NCBI RefSeq assembly: GCF_001622165.1
Contig: NZ_LVWG01000031.1
Location: 1 to 64,000 of the forward strand
DNA: 64,000 nucleotides
Direction of reading: 5' to 3'
From: Pelodictyon luteolum
GTDB lineage: Bacteria > Bacteroidota > Chlorobiia > Chlorobiales > Chlorobiaceae
Shown here: positions 9,598-18,719 of the stretch, piece after piece
Position numbering within the stretch: position 1 is the first letter of the stretch
Layout of the letters: every line of letters starts with the position of its first letter
Program-made: the position numbers and the translations under genes
The notes under the pieces: generated by a model
What the model was told of the DNA's origin: nothing
Database searches by the model: none
Seen by the model: the letters and a program-made list of their open reading frames with translations, nothing else

Positions 9598-10209
9598 TTG
9601 AAAGCACAGCAGGAGAGCTTCCTCACCATACCGAACCAGCTGACGGTCCTTCGTATACTGCTTGTCCCCGTGTTTGTCCTGCTTCTCTTGCAGGATGATG
9701 CGTTCCTCAAGCTTCTCGGGGTGATTGCATTCACGGTGGCCAGCCTGACCGATCTTTATGATGGATGGCATGCCCGCCGGTTCAATGTCGTGACCCGGAT
9801 CGGCGCGTTTCTTGATCCGCTCGCCGACAAACTGCTCATTACGGCGGCTTTCCTCGTTTATGTGTGGATGGGTTACATCTCCCTCTGGATGGTGGTGCTT
9901 GTCATCGTGCGCGATGTGGTGGTGACGGCGCTGAGGAGTTGGGCGGAGTTCCGGGACCATCCTGTTGTGACCTCCAGGCAGGCCAAGTACAAGACGCTTT
10001 TCCAGAATCTGTTCGCTTACCTTGTGATGGTGCTGATCTTTCTGAAAGAGGCGGCACTCTTCGGCAGAGGATCCTCTGAGGCGATTCTCCGCTTTCTTTC
10101 CTCCAACGCCCTCGACTGGATCATGTTTGCCGTGACGGTGGTGACGGTTGCAACGGGCGTGTCCTACCTTATAGACAACTGGCAGGTCATTACCGGAAAG
10201 CATGAATAA
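9598..10209 (+). CDS. pgsA: CDP-diacylglycerol-glycerol-3-phosphate 3-phosphatidyltransferase
   Basis: A 203-residue membrane enzyme that makes phosphatidylglycerol phosphate from CDP-diacylglycerol and glycerol 3-phosphate. The CDP-alcohol phosphotransferase motif is complete: Asp52, Asp55-Gly56, Ala59-Arg60, Gly69, Asp73 and Asp77 (DLYDGWHARR then GAFLDPLADK). The assigned start is a TTG codon with no obvious Shine-Dalgarno sequence; it places the family N-terminus (IPNQLTVLRI) at residue 11 as expected. It overlaps pgpA by 8 bp, so consecutive steps of phosphatidylglycerol synthesis are coupled. Phosphatidylglycerol is an expected membrane lipid of green sulfur bacteria. Confidence 0.93.
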   Translation: MKAQQESFLTIPNQLTVLRILLVPVFVLLLLQDDAFLKLLGVIAFTVASLTDLYDGWHARRFNVVTRIGAFLDPLADKLLITAAFLVYVWMGYISLWMVVLVIVRDVVVTALRSWAEFRDHPVVTSRQAKYKTLFQNLFAYLVMVLIFLKEAALFGRGSSEAILRFLSSNALDWIMFAVTVVTVATGVSYLIDNWQVITGKHE

Positions 10210-10696
10210 AGCAGCTGAGGGGACACTGTTGCGGGTCGCCCGGGTGCTTTCGACCTGTTTTTTTGTCGGGTATTTTCCACTTGCTCCCGGGACGCTCGTC
10301 AGTGCTCTTGCCGTTCTGCTCTATCTCTTTGTTCCCGTTCTGCAGGATCCGGTTGTTCTGGCCGGGGGAGTGCTCCTCTCAGCGGTGCTCGGTGTATGGT
10401 CCGGTGGCCTCATGGAAGAGTCAGCCGGCCTGGATCCTTCCGAGGTGACGATTGACGAGCTGTCCGGCCAGTGGCTTGCGCTTCTTCTTCTGCCGGCAGG
10501 GCCTGTCCCCGCCCTGCTCGCGTTTCTTTTTTTCCGTCTCTACGATATCCTCAAGCCCGGGCCCGTCGACATGGCCCAGCGTCTTCCCGGCGGATGGGGC
10601 ATCATGGCCGATGACCTTCTTGCAGGCCTTTTTGCCAATGTCTCTGTCCGGCTGGTCCTTCTTCTTGTGCCGGCTCAGTGGGCGGGCTTCCTGTAG
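10202..10696 (+). CDS. pgpA: Phosphatidylglycerophosphatase A
   Basis: A 164-residue membrane enzyme that dephosphorylates the PgsA product to phosphatidylglycerol. The PgpA-family motifs are visible: FPLAPGTLVS near the N-terminus, DPSEVTIDELSGQW in the middle and FRLYDILKPGPVD followed by GIMADDLLAG. Several hydrophobic segments alternate with these acidic motifs. It starts inside the end of pgsA. Its last 22 bp overlap the end of the convergent dxs gene, so there is no room for a terminator between them. Confidence 0.93.
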   Translation: MNKAAEGTLLRVARVLSTCFFVGYFPLAPGTLVSALAVLLYLFVPVLQDPVVLAGGVLLSAVLGVWSGGLMEESAGLDPSEVTIDELSGQWLALLLLPAGPVPALLAFLFFRLYDILKPGPVDMAQRLPGGWGIMADDLLAGLFANVSVRLVLLLVPAQWAGFL

Positions 10697-12573
10697 AACT
10701 CTTTCACTTTTTCAGCTATCCCCGCCGCATCAAGGCCGGTCTCCCGGTAGAGGTCCCGCATGCTGCCGTGGGTCACGAACCGGTCGGGCAGGCCTATTTT
10801 CAGGAGTGGAGTCTTTTTCGGTGATGACGCCAGATGATCGCTGACAGCGCTGCCGAGTCCACCGAGGATGCTGTTTTCCTCAATCGTGACAATATGGGTT
10901 GCCGATGCAGCAAGCCGGTCGATGAGGGCGGTATCGAGCGGCTTGAGGAACCGCATGTCGATGATGTCGGGTTTGATGCCCTCCGCTTCAAGCAGCGCCG
11001 CTGCCTCAACTGCCGCCTGCACCATGGAGCCGATGGCAAAAAGAACCGGGCCGGTTCCTTCCCTGATGATCCGTCCTCTGCCTGTGTCGAGCCGGGTGAA
11101 GTCTTTCTGGAGCGGTCCTCCGCCGCTGCTGCCCCTCGGGTAGCGGATGGCTACAGGTCCTTCAATGTGGTAAAGGGCGGTATGAAGCATATCGCGCAGT
11201 TCCTGGGCGTCAGAAGGGGCCATGATGGTGAGGCCCGGGACTGCATGGAGGTAGGAGAGGTCGAAGGCGCCGTGATGGGTCGGCCCGTCTTCACCGACGA
11301 GGCCCGCCCGGTCGATGGCAAATACCACATGGAGGCTCTGCAGGGCAACATCATGGATGAGCTGGTCGAGGGCCCGTTGCAGAAAGGTCGAGTAGATGGC
11401 ACAGACCGGTTTCAGCCCTTCGACAGCAAGGCCTGCGGCGAAAGTGACTGCATGGCCTTCGGCGATTCCGACGTCATAAAACCGGTCCGGTGCGGCTTTC
11501 TGGAACAAATCGAGCGAGGTGCCGCTCGGCATGGCGGCCGTGATGGCTGTGATGGTCGGGTCTTTCAGAGCCATTTCCACCAGCGCCTCTCCGAAGACTT
11601 CCTGGTATTTCGGCGGATCGGGCTCGCCCGTTTTCTTTGCCGTTACGCCGGTTGTCGTATCAAATCCTCCACTGTGCGCGTGCCAGCTGCTCTGATTTTC
11701 TTCTGCCGGAAGGAATCCCTTGCCTTTTGTTGTGACGACATGGAGCAGTTTGGGGTTGGGGAGTTCGTGCATCTCTTTGAGTGCGCGTACGAGGCGTCCC
11801 ATGTCATGACCGTCGATCGGCCCGAAGTATCGGAGACCGAGGGCCTCGAAGAAGGCTCCCGGGGTGAGCGCTGCTTTCATGCCGTCCTCAAGCCGGCGGA
11901 GGGCGTTCTTCGCGCCCTCGTGGTTGAGCAGCGACATTGAGTTCCACAGAAGCCGCCGTGCCTTGTTGTATGTCTTGTTGAGGGTGATGTCGACAAGGTG
12001 GTTCTTGAGTCCGCCGGTGCTCGGTGAGATGGCCATCTGGTTGTCGTTCAAAATGACGAGCACGTCGCTTTTCAGGTCTCCGAGGTGGTTCATGGCTTCA
12101 AAGGCCATGCCGCCGGTCATGCTGCCGTCACCGATGACGGCCACCATTTTTTCCTTGCCTCCCTTCAGGTCCCTTCCTGCCGCCATGCCCGCCGCTGCTG
12201 AGATGGAGGTTGATGCGTGTCCGGTGCCGAATGCATCGTGCGGGCTTTCATGGATTTTAGGGAAGCCGGCGATGCCGCCGTATTTCCGGTTGGTCTGCAT
12301 CATGTTGCGCCGGCCGGTCAGCATTTTATGGATATATGCCTGGTGTCCCACGTCCCAGACGATCCGGTCCTCTTCGGTATCATAGACATGGTGAAGCGCA
12401 ACGGTCAGTTCGGTGACGCCGAGACTGGATGCGAAATGCCCGCCGTTCAGGGCGATGAGCTCGATCAGCTCCTGACGGCACTCGTCGGCAAGCTGTTGCA
12501 GCTGCTTCGTCGTGAGTTTTTTGAGGTCGCGCGGGGAGTTGATCCGGTCAAGGATAGGGCGTGTGTCGTTCAT
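10675..12573 (-). CDS. dxs: 1-deoxy-D-xylulose-5-phosphate synthase
   Basis: A 632-residue thiamine-diphosphate enzyme that joins pyruvate and glyceraldehyde 3-phosphate, the first step of the MEP isoprenoid route. It supplies precursors for carotenoids, quinones and the chlorophyll tail, and DXP for PdxJ. The start is at MNDTRPILDRINSP; upstream in-frame residues are not family-like. Recognisable segments are WDVGHQAYIHKMLTGRR, the ThDP-binding GDGSMTGGMAFEA (about 145) with NDNQMAI, and the C-terminal EEGHAV-like AEGHAVTFAAGLA. It is the last gene of a GH13-yjbQ-dxs run and ends 22 bp inside pgpA. Confidence 0.95.
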   Translation of the reverse strand: MNDTRPILDRINSPRDLKKLTTKQLQQLADECRQELIELIALNGGHFASSLGVTELTVALHHVYDTEEDRIVWDVGHQAYIHKMLTGRRNMMQTNRKYGGIAGFPKIHESPHDAFGTGHASTSISAAAGMAAGRDLKGGKEKMVAVIGDGSMTGGMAFEAMNHLGDLKSDVLVILNDNQMAISPSTGGLKNHLVDITLNKTYNKARRLLWNSMSLLNHEGAKNALRRLEDGMKAALTPGAFFEALGLRYFGPIDGHDMGRLVRALKEMHELPNPKLLHVVTTKGKGFLPAEENQSSWHAHSGGFDTTTGVTAKKTGEPDPPKYQEVFGEALVEMALKDPTITAITAAMPSGTSLDLFQKAAPDRFYDVGIAEGHAVTFAAGLAVEGLKPVCAIYSTFLQRALDQLIHDVALQSLHVVFAIDRAGLVGEDGPTHHGAFDLSYLHAVPGLTIMAPSDAQELRDMLHTALYHIEGPVAIRYPRGSSGGGPLQKDFTRLDTGRGRIIREGTGPVLFAIGSMVQAAVEAAALLEAEGIKPDIIDMRFLKPLDTALIDRLAASATHIVTIEENSILGGLGSAVSDHLASSPKKTPLLKIGLPDRFVTHGSMRDLYRETGLDAAGIAEKVKEFYRKPAH

Positions 12574-12586
12574 GGCGCTGGGGGTT

Positions 12587-13012
12587 TCAGATGCCGGTTG
12601 CCTGCATGAGGACGCTGCGTTCGGGCCTCGGCCCGTCAAGTTCGACAAAGAAGATCGACTGCCACCGGCCGAGCATGAGCTTGCCTTCCGAGAACGGAAT
12701 GGTTTCGGTGGTGTTCATGAAGAGCCCGAGAAGATGGGAGTGCGCGTTGTCGCGACCGTCAATCGGCTGGAGGTTGTGGAGATAGTTTCCGTCTCTCGGC
12801 GCAAGGCGCTTGAGGAACGTTTCGATGTCCTCCAGCAGCCGCTCTTCCCGTTCATTGATGTTGAGGCACGCGGTGGTGTGGCGGCTGACGAGGGTGAGGA
12901 GTCCGTCCTGAAGGCCTGAAGCAGCTACGGCATCCTCTGCCGCCCGGGTGATGTCGATGATCTCGATCGGCTTATCGGTACAAAGTTCCAGTGTCGTTCT
13001 ATGGATACGCAT
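12587..13012 (-). CDS. YjbQ/UPF0047 family protein
   Basis: A 141-residue protein of the YjbQ family (secondary thiamine-phosphate synthase enzyme family). Conserved segments are SRHTTACLNINE, DGNYLHN-type spacing followed by NAHSHLLGLFM, and LGRWQSIFFVELDGPR; the histidines in these motifs form the expected metal site. E. coli YjbQ can replace ThiE weakly, but the true role is not settled. It ends 13 bp before dxs and follows the GH13 gene by 40 bp. Dxs and thiamine synthesis both use DXP chemistry, but a functional link is only suggestive. Confidence 0.85.
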   Translation of the reverse strand: MRIHRTTLELCTDKPIEIIDITRAAEDAVAASGLQDGLLTLVSRHTTACLNINEREERLLEDIETFLKRLAPRDGNYLHNLQPIDGRDNAHSHLLGLFMNTTETIPFSEGKLMLGRWQSIFFVELDGPRPERSVLMQATGI

Positions 13013-13052
13013 GATGGAGATGGTTGCCGGCGTTGTTCGGGTTTTCTTGCGC

Positions 13053-14495
13053 TTAGAAGGTTATCGCGACTGCTTCGTGCGGAGCGAGGCGCACCTGCAT
13101 GACCTGGCCGGACAGGTGGGGCGCTGCGGTCCTGTTCCCGTGTGCGGTGCTGAGGATGCCGATCTGGTTTCGCTCCACCGGTTCGAGCGCGGGGTGCGTT
13201 ACATCGAAGGCGATTCCTGTGGAACCGAAGTTGGCAAGTACGAAGGCGTGGCGTTCCGTGGTGAAACGGTGGAACCCTATGCAGTGAGTGTGGTTCGAGC
13301 CCTGGAGGTCGAGCCATTCGATCTGTCCTTCCTGAAACGCAGGGTCGCGCTGCAGGATGAAGAGTTTCCGGTAGAGGTCGGCGAGGTCCCGGTCTGCGTG
13401 CTCAGGCGCCTGGTGGATGAGCTGCACAGGGATTTTGTGGCGGTACCCGTCCATCTGGTCCTGGTGCACGAGGTGCATGCCGGGTGCCATGAGACACCAG
13501 AGTGCTGCGGCGCGGTTGTTCAGCCCCATCTTGTCTGCGGCTCTCGGTTCGTCGTGGTTCTCGATGAAGCGGCAGAGGTGCTGCTGGTAGCTCCACTGGG
13601 CCTGCATGTGGCCTTTCAGCTTTTCGACGTTGACCGGAGCACTGGCGAGGTAGTCGTAGAAGGGCTTGTCGTAGGTGAAGTCGAATCCCTGCTGCTGCAG
13701 TTCCCACTCCTTGTTCCAGTATGATTCGGCCAAAAACGTGAACTTCGGATGGCGTGCCTTGACGGCGGCGATTGCCGGGCCCCAGAACTCCTCCTTCATA
13801 TGCCCGCTGAGGTTCTTCCATGTGGTGTTGAACACGCTTTTCAGCACCAGCATGGCAACGTCGCAGCGGACGGCGTCGCAGAGTTCGCTGATTTTCAGGA
13901 GGTTCCCTGTCATCATCGCATGCGTCGCGGGGTTGGCGTAGTTGATCTGCAGGGTATCGGTCCATGCCGGGAAGTAGGGGTCGCGGCCATAGGCGAGGTA
14001 TTTTCCCTGTGCATATTCGAAGCTGGAGCCGGGGTCATGGCTGCGTTCTGCCGGCGAGACGGAGATGAAGAACTCCGGGTGGGCCGGAAGCCACTGGTTG
14101 TCAAGCGCCAGATGGTTAGGCACGAAGTCGAGCATGAGGCGGATGCCGTAATGGGCAAGCTTCTCGCGGAACAGGAGCAGTTCGTCATGCCCACCGAGCG
14201 CCTCGTTGACGGTGTAGGAGGGGATGGAATAGGGAGAAGACGCTATGTCGGCCGGCTGGAGTGATGGAAGATGCTCGAGCAGCGAGGCCCTGAGGTCGGG
14301 GTGCGAGGTGGCTATGGCCCGGCTGTACTCGCTGGGTTTCCATACACCCATGAGCCACACCATGTCGAATCCCGATTCGGAGAAGAATCGGAACTCACTG
14401 TCCGGAACGGTGCCGAGGGTGACGGGATGGTTGTTGAGACGGCCGAGCTTCTGCAGCCAGATCCGTGTATTGATTTCGTAGACGAGTGGGAACAT
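13053..14495 (-). CDS. GH13 alpha-amylase-family glycoside hydrolase / transglycosylase
   Basis: A protein of 480 residues from the ATG beginning MFPLVYEIN. The catalytic (beta/alpha)8 motifs are complete: DFVPNH at 123-128 (region I), RCDVA at 210-214 with nucleophile Asp212 (region II), Glu257 in FLAESYW (general acid), and ENHDEPR with His314-Asp315 (region IV). A short C-terminal beta domain (from about 400) follows. There is no signal peptide, so the enzyme is probably cytoplasmic, likely acting on storage glycogen or maltodextrins. Specificity cannot be assigned: region II has Cys-Asp-Val rather than the common Asp-Ala/Gly pattern. It is the first gene of the run that ends in dxs. Confidence 0.8.
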   Translation of the reverse strand: MFPLVYEINTRIWLQKLGRLNNHPVTLGTVPDSEFRFFSESGFDMVWLMGVWKPSEYSRAIATSHPDLRASLLEHLPSLQPADIASSPYSIPSYTVNEALGGHDELLLFREKLAHYGIRLMLDFVPNHLALDNQWLPAHPEFFISVSPAERSHDPGSSFEYAQGKYLAYGRDPYFPAWTDTLQINYANPATHAMMTGNLLKISELCDAVRCDVAMLVLKSVFNTTWKNLSGHMKEEFWGPAIAAVKARHPKFTFLAESYWNKEWELQQQGFDFTYDKPFYDYLASAPVNVEKLKGHMQAQWSYQQHLCRFIENHDEPRAADKMGLNNRAAALWCLMAPGMHLVHQDQMDGYRHKIPVQLIHQAPEHADRDLADLYRKLFILQRDPAFQEGQIEWLDLQGSNHTHCIGFHRFTTERHAFVLANFGSTGIAFDVTHPALEPVERNQIGILSTAHGNRTAAPHLSGQVMQVRLAPHEAVAITF

Positions 14496-14716
14496 CGGTT
14501 GTTGCAGTGTTAAATGAGCATGGCCCTGTACTTCAATATAGCAACTCCGCAGCAACTCCCGTAGAGAATTGCCTCATTCAGGTTCCTTATGAAGTGAAAA
14601 ACATCCTTATGCCGGGATGCCCTAAAAAGTTGTAAAAAGGGTATACTTATACGAACTTCAACGGGCGGCGCCCTCACCGGCTTGTCCGCCTCCATCAACA
14701 ACACGTCCGAACCGTT

Positions 14717-16924
14717 TTGACCGACTTTTTACGCGATCTCAGCCCGGTGCAGCGAAGCGCCGTCAGCGCAACCGAAGGACCCGTCATGGTGCTGGCCGGT
14801 GCCGGCTCCGGCAAGACCCGGGTGATTACCTACCGCATTGCACACCTGATCGGGACCAAAGGTGTCCCTTCAGGGAACATTCTCGCACTGACATTCACCA
14901 ACAAGGCCGCAGGCGAAATGCGCCACCGCGTTGATGCCCTTCTCGGGCCGGGTGCTTCTTCCGGGCTTTGGATCGGCACGTTCCATTCCGTTTTCGCCCG
15001 CCTGCTCCGCGACTACATAGACCGGCTTGGCTACAGCCGGAGTTTTTCAATATTCGATTCCGACGACAGCAAGAGCCTGATCCGCCAGTCGATGACGGAG
15101 CTCGGCATCCAGCAGGACTCCGTGCCGGTCAACACGGTGCAGGGTCTCATCAGCCGCGCCAAAAACAGTTTTATCCTGCCCTCCGAGTTCCATCGGAGTG
15201 CTCTGGACTACAACCAGCAGAAGGCCGCTCTTGTCTATGAGCTCTACACGAGGAAGCTCAGGGAGAACAACGCCCTTGACTTCGACGACCTGCTCATTAA
15301 ACCGCTCGAGCTGTTCCGGGAGCACCCCGATGTGCTTCGTGAACTGCAGGAGATGTTCCGTTACATCCTCATCGACGAGTACCAGGACACAAACCGCGCG
15401 CAGTACCTGGTGACCAAGCAGCTTGCAGAGCGCTACCGCAACATTTTCGTTGTCGGCGACGATGCGCAGTCCATCTACTCCTGGCGCGGCGCCGACATTT
15501 CCAATATCCTGAACTTCCAGGACGATTACCAGGAGTCGGAGACTTTCAAGCTTGTTGACAACTACCGCAGCACCGCCACCATCCTTGCTGCGGCCAACAG
15601 CGTGATCAGCCGCAACAGCCGCCAGATCAAAAAAGAGCTGGTGGCGCAGGGCGTCAAGGGCGACCCGCTTACCCTTATTGAGGCATACAATGAACGCAAC
15701 GAAGCCGAAAAGGTAGGGGAGCGGATACTCTCGATGCACCGCGAAAAGGGGCTCGAATTCCGCAGCTTTGCAGTTTTCTACCGGACCAACGCCCAGTCCC
15801 GCGTGCTCGAAGACGCCATGCGCCAGAGCAGGATACCCTATAAAATCTTCGGCAGTGTCTCCTTCTATAAACGTCGCGAGATCAAGGACGCCGTCGCCTA
15901 CCTGCGTTTCATCCAGAACGACCGCGATGGGGAATCGCTCCTGCGCATCATCAATTTTCCGCCTCGAAAGATCGGTGAGGTCAGCATCACAAAGTTGCGC
16001 CAGTTTGCCGATGAGCATGGACTGACACTGTACGAAGCCATACGCTCTGCCGCTGATGGCGGGTTCCCGCAACGCCTGCTCACTGCCCTCGGCTCCTTCT
16101 CCGCGGTGATTGAGAAACTCAGGGAAACGGCAATGGAGGGTACTGTCTACGATGTGCTCAACGAACTTTTCGAACTTACAGCCATTCCCTCGCTGCTTCA
16201 GGCCGAGAACACGCCCGAATCGCTGGCCCGCCATGAGAACCTGCAGGAACTGCTCTCCATGGCGCGCGACTTTTCGGATCACAACCCCGATCGGGGCTCA
16301 CTCGGCGATTTCCTCGAGAACATCGCTCTGGCATCCGACTACGACGAGACTCAGGAGTCCGACAACTTCGTCTCACTCATGACGGTTCACGCCTCGAAAG
16401 GTCTGGAGTTTCCCGTAGTCTTCATCACCGGCCTCGAGGAACGGCTTTTCCCGCTCAACTGTTTCGAGCCCGAACAGCTCGAAGAGGAGCGTCGGCTGTT
16501 CTATGTGGCGGTTACGAGAGCTCGTGAAAAGATTTTCCTCTCCTGGGCCCAGAGCCGATATCTCTACGGCCAGCCGCAGCACTGCCTGCGTTCGAAGTTT
16601 ATCGGCGAGATTGACCAATCGGTTCTTCTGGGTGAAGGCGGACGCGCCGTGTCGCACGGCGGAGCATCATTACCGGTATCTTCTTCCGCTTCCGCTCCTG
16701 TCCGGCGTCCTGCTCTGCCCGGCAACCATGCAGCACCGGCAGCCGTGCGCCCCGCAACCGGCGGGATGCAGAAGGGCTCGAAGGTTCACCATGCGGTTTT
16801 TGGTCCCGGCACCGTCGTGGAACTGCAGGGGAAGGGCTCGCAGCAGAAGGCAAGGATCGCATTTCGGAGCGCAGGGGAAAAGACGCTTATGGTCCAGTAT
16901 GCGAACCTGAAAATCGTTCCATAA
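14717..16924 (+). CDS. pcrA: PcrA/UvrD-type superfamily 1 DNA helicase
   Basis: A 735-residue 3'-5' helicase acting in nucleotide excision repair, mismatch repair and removal of proteins from DNA. Motifs in order: Q-motif region near the N-terminus (LSPVQRSAV), Walker A AGAGSGKTR (about 26-34), FTNKAAGEM (Ia), DEYQDTN (II), GDDAQSIYSWRGAD (III), MTVHASKGLEFP (V) and YVAVTRAREK (VI). The C-terminal tail is Ala/Pro-rich and ends in the KVHHAVFGPGTVV segment typical of PcrA/UvrD tails that contact RNA polymerase. The predicted start is TTG; the next candidate would cut into the Q-motif. A 10-bp tandem repeat follows the stop codon. Confidence 0.92.
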   Translation: MTDFLRDLSPVQRSAVSATEGPVMVLAGAGSGKTRVITYRIAHLIGTKGVPSGNILALTFTNKAAGEMRHRVDALLGPGASSGLWIGTFHSVFARLLRDYIDRLGYSRSFSIFDSDDSKSLIRQSMTELGIQQDSVPVNTVQGLISRAKNSFILPSEFHRSALDYNQQKAALVYELYTRKLRENNALDFDDLLIKPLELFREHPDVLRELQEMFRYILIDEYQDTNRAQYLVTKQLAERYRNIFVVGDDAQSIYSWRGADISNILNFQDDYQESETFKLVDNYRSTATILAAANSVISRNSRQIKKELVAQGVKGDPLTLIEAYNERNEAEKVGERILSMHREKGLEFRSFAVFYRTNAQSRVLEDAMRQSRIPYKIFGSVSFYKRREIKDAVAYLRFIQNDRDGESLLRIINFPPRKIGEVSITKLRQFADEHGLTLYEAIRSAADGGFPQRLLTALGSFSAVIEKLRETAMEGTVYDVLNELFELTAIPSLLQAENTPESLARHENLQELLSMARDFSDHNPDRGSLGDFLENIALASDYDETQESDNFVSLMTVHASKGLEFPVVFITGLEERLFPLNCFEPEQLEEERRLFYVAVTRAREKIFLSWAQSRYLYGQPQHCLRSKFIGEIDQSVLLGEGGRAVSHGGASLPVSSSASAPVRRPALPGNHAAPAAVRPATGGMQKGSKVHHAVFGPGTVVELQGKGSQQKARIAFRSAGEKTLMVQYANLKIVP

Positions 16925-16950
16925 ACGATGGATATGACGCATTCTTTCCC

Positions 16951-17010
16951 GTTATTGATCGTTATTGATCGTTATTAATCGTTATTGATCGTAGTTATTG
17001 ACCGTAGTTG
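16951..17010 (+). repeat. Tandem 10-bp repeat (GTTATTGATC) downstream of pcrA
   Basis: Four consecutive copies of GTTATTGATC, the third with one change (GTTATTAATC), lie at 16951-16990. Degenerate copies (GTAGTTATTG, ACCGTAGTTG) follow to 17010. The tract is AT-rich against the GC-rich surroundings and lies entirely in the 158-bp spacer between pcrA and the next gene. It is direct rather than inverted, so it is not a terminator hairpin. Each intact unit contains a GATC, and the tract could vary in length by slippage. Confidence 0.9.
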
Positions 17011-17082
17011 TTCATACTCGCATTGCCAGAGTATTCCGGCCGGGGAACTTCCTCTGCCCCCAATCCTAAACGCACGAGAACC

Positions 17083-18114
17083 ATGAGGATCCTTTTCGGT
17101 GTCCAGGGAACCGGAAACGGCCATATCAGCCGGAGCAGGGAGCTTGTCAGAAAGCTGAAGGAAGACGGTCATGACGTCGAGGTCATCGTCAGCGGCCGCA
17201 AAGAGGATGAACTGCGCGAGATCGAGGTTTTCGAGCCCTACCGTGTGATGAAGGGGATGACCCTTGTTACCTATCGGGGAAAGCTGAACTACATGGAAAC
17301 CATGTTCCAGCTTGATTTCAGCCGCCTGATGGCCGATGTCCTCACCCTTGATACCGCGGGCCTTGACCTCATCATCACCGACTTCGAGCCGATCACCTCC
17401 ATGGCGGCGCGTATCCGCAACGTTCCTTCGCTGGGTTTCGGCCATCAGTATGCATTCCGGTATGCCATTCCTGAGACGAGAGGGAATATTTTTGAGAAGT
17501 ATACCCTCCTTAATTTCGCTCCGGCCCGTTATAATGCCGGCCTGCACTGGCATCATTTCAATCAGCCGATCTTTCCTCCCGTCATTCCATCAACACTCTA
17601 CGGTGCCGCTGCACCGGAACCCGTGAAGGGCAAAATCCTCGTCTATCTGCCGTTCGAGGAGATTGACGATGTCACGGCCTTCATTTCCGGGTTCGAGGAC
17701 TACGATTTTCATATCTACGGGAAGGTCACCGAGGACAGCGACAGGGGAAACCTGCATTTCAGGGCCTATTCGCGTGAGGGGTTCCTCCGTGACCTCACGG
17801 AGTGTTCCGGTGTTGTATGCAACGCAGGCTTCGAGCTGCCGGGCGAGGCCCTGCACCTTGGCCGCAAGCTCCTGCTCAGGCCCCTCGACGGACAGATCGA
17901 ACAGGGTTCGAACGCTATGGCCATGGAGCAGCTCGGCTACGGCATGGCCATGCATGCGCTTGACCGGAAGATACTTGGTGAGTGGCTTGAACAACCGGGG
18001 CGCAAGCCCCTCCGCTACGCCCGCACGGTCGATTACATCTCTGAGTGGATCTCAGGCGGCCGGTGGGATGATCTTTCGCATTTTGCCGGCGCTGCATGGC
18101 GCGACAAGGGGTGA
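17083..18114 (+). CDS. MJ1255/VC2487-type glycosyltransferase family protein
   Basis: A 343-residue protein from the ATG beginning MRILFGVQGTGNGHISRS; the reading from 17008 has no support. The N-terminal GxGxGH motif and the late segment CNAGFELPGEALHLGRKLL match the GT-B donor-binding fold of the MurG/MGT superfamily, closest in my reading to the uncharacterised MJ1255/VC2487 family. It probably transfers a sugar from a nucleotide-sugar donor, but the acceptor is unknown. Its stop codon overlaps the start of the nitroreductase-like gene (TGATG), so the two are likely co-translated. Confidence 0.75.
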   Translation: MRILFGVQGTGNGHISRSRELVRKLKEDGHDVEVIVSGRKEDELREIEVFEPYRVMKGMTLVTYRGKLNYMETMFQLDFSRLMADVLTLDTAGLDLIITDFEPITSMAARIRNVPSLGFGHQYAFRYAIPETRGNIFEKYTLLNFAPARYNAGLHWHHFNQPIFPPVIPSTLYGAAAPEPVKGKILVYLPFEEIDDVTAFISGFEDYDFHIYGKVTEDSDRGNLHFRAYSREGFLRDLTECSGVVCNAGFELPGEALHLGRKLLLRPLDGQIEQGSNAMAMEQLGYGMAMHALDRKILGEWLEQPGRKPLRYARTVDYISEWISGGRWDDLSHFAGAAWRDKG

Positions 18115-18719
18115 TGATGGTGAGTATGATGCAGTTCAGGGACCTCGTTGTCCGCAGCCGGAGCATCCGGCGATTCGACGAGAGCGTTGCCGTCAAGGAC
18201 GGGGTGCTCCGCGGTCTGGTGGAGCTGGCCTGCTATGTGCCTTCACCAAAGAACCTCCAGCCGCTGAAGTTCATTGCCCTTAGTGATCCCGACCGTTCGA
18301 GGGCCCTGTTTCCTCTCCTGTCATGGGCTGGCTACCTTGCCGACTGGCCGGGTCCCGAAGCGGGGGAGCGACCTTCAGCCTGCATCGTCATGCTCGGCGA
18401 TACCTCAATTGCCAGTGAGTTTTCCATCGACAGCGGCATCGCCGCCGAGGTCATCATGCTCGGTGCTGCCGCAGAGGGCCTCGGCGGCTGCATCATCGCC
18501 TCCATTGACCGGCCCGCCCTCCGGAGCCTGCTCCATATTCCCGACCGCTACCAGATACTGCAGGTCCTTGCGCTCGGCAAGCCGCTCGAAACGGTGGTGA
18601 TCGACCAGATCGGCGAAGGAGACCCGGTCAGCTACTACCGGGACCTGAACGGGGTTCACCATGTACCGAAGCGGATGCTTGCGGACATTCTTCTTGATTT
18701 CAGCGATGATCCCTCTTGA
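18114..18719 (+). CDS. Nitroreductase-family flavoprotein
   Basis: A protein of 201 residues if it starts at the ATG overlapping the previous stop codon; in-frame ATGs at 18117, 18126 and 18129 are alternatives. The N-terminal VVRSRSIRRFDE is the FMN phosphate-binding Arg motif of nitroreductases, and VPSPKNLQPLKF is the usual (S/T)xxNxQPW-like segment. The AAEGLGGCIIASIDRP stretch is the conserved helix-strand near the flavin. It resembles the nitroreductase groups found in anaerobes; the natural substrate is unknown. The gene ends 14 bp inside aat, forming a tight glycosyltransferase-nitroreductase-aat cluster with no obvious shared pathway. Confidence 0.8.
   Translation: MMVSMMQFRDLVVRSRSIRRFDESVAVKDGVLRGLVELACYVPSPKNLQPLKFIALSDPDRSRALFPLLSWAGYLADWPGPEAGERPSACIVMLGDTSIASEFSIDSGIAAEVIMLGAAAEGLGGCIIASIDRPALRSLLHIPDRYQILQVLALGKPLETVVIDQIGEGDPVSYYRDLNGVHHVPKRMLADILLDFSDDPS

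Noticed and set aside
4681-14634. The 14-mer GCCCTAAAAAGTTG at 4681-4694 and 14619-14632, both in spacers.
   Set aside because: A shared 14-mer is expected a few times by chance in 64 kb, and the flanks differ. I do not treat it as a dispersed repeat.
14510-14704. A 64-codon minus-strand frame upstream of the GH13 gene.
   Set aside because: It lies in the spacer to pcrA with no ribosome-binding site, motif or conservation that I can see.
15047-16282. A 411-codon minus-strand open frame inside the PcrA helicase gene.
   Set aside because: It mirrors the helicase codons, has no ribosome-binding site or domain, and the helicase reading is complete.
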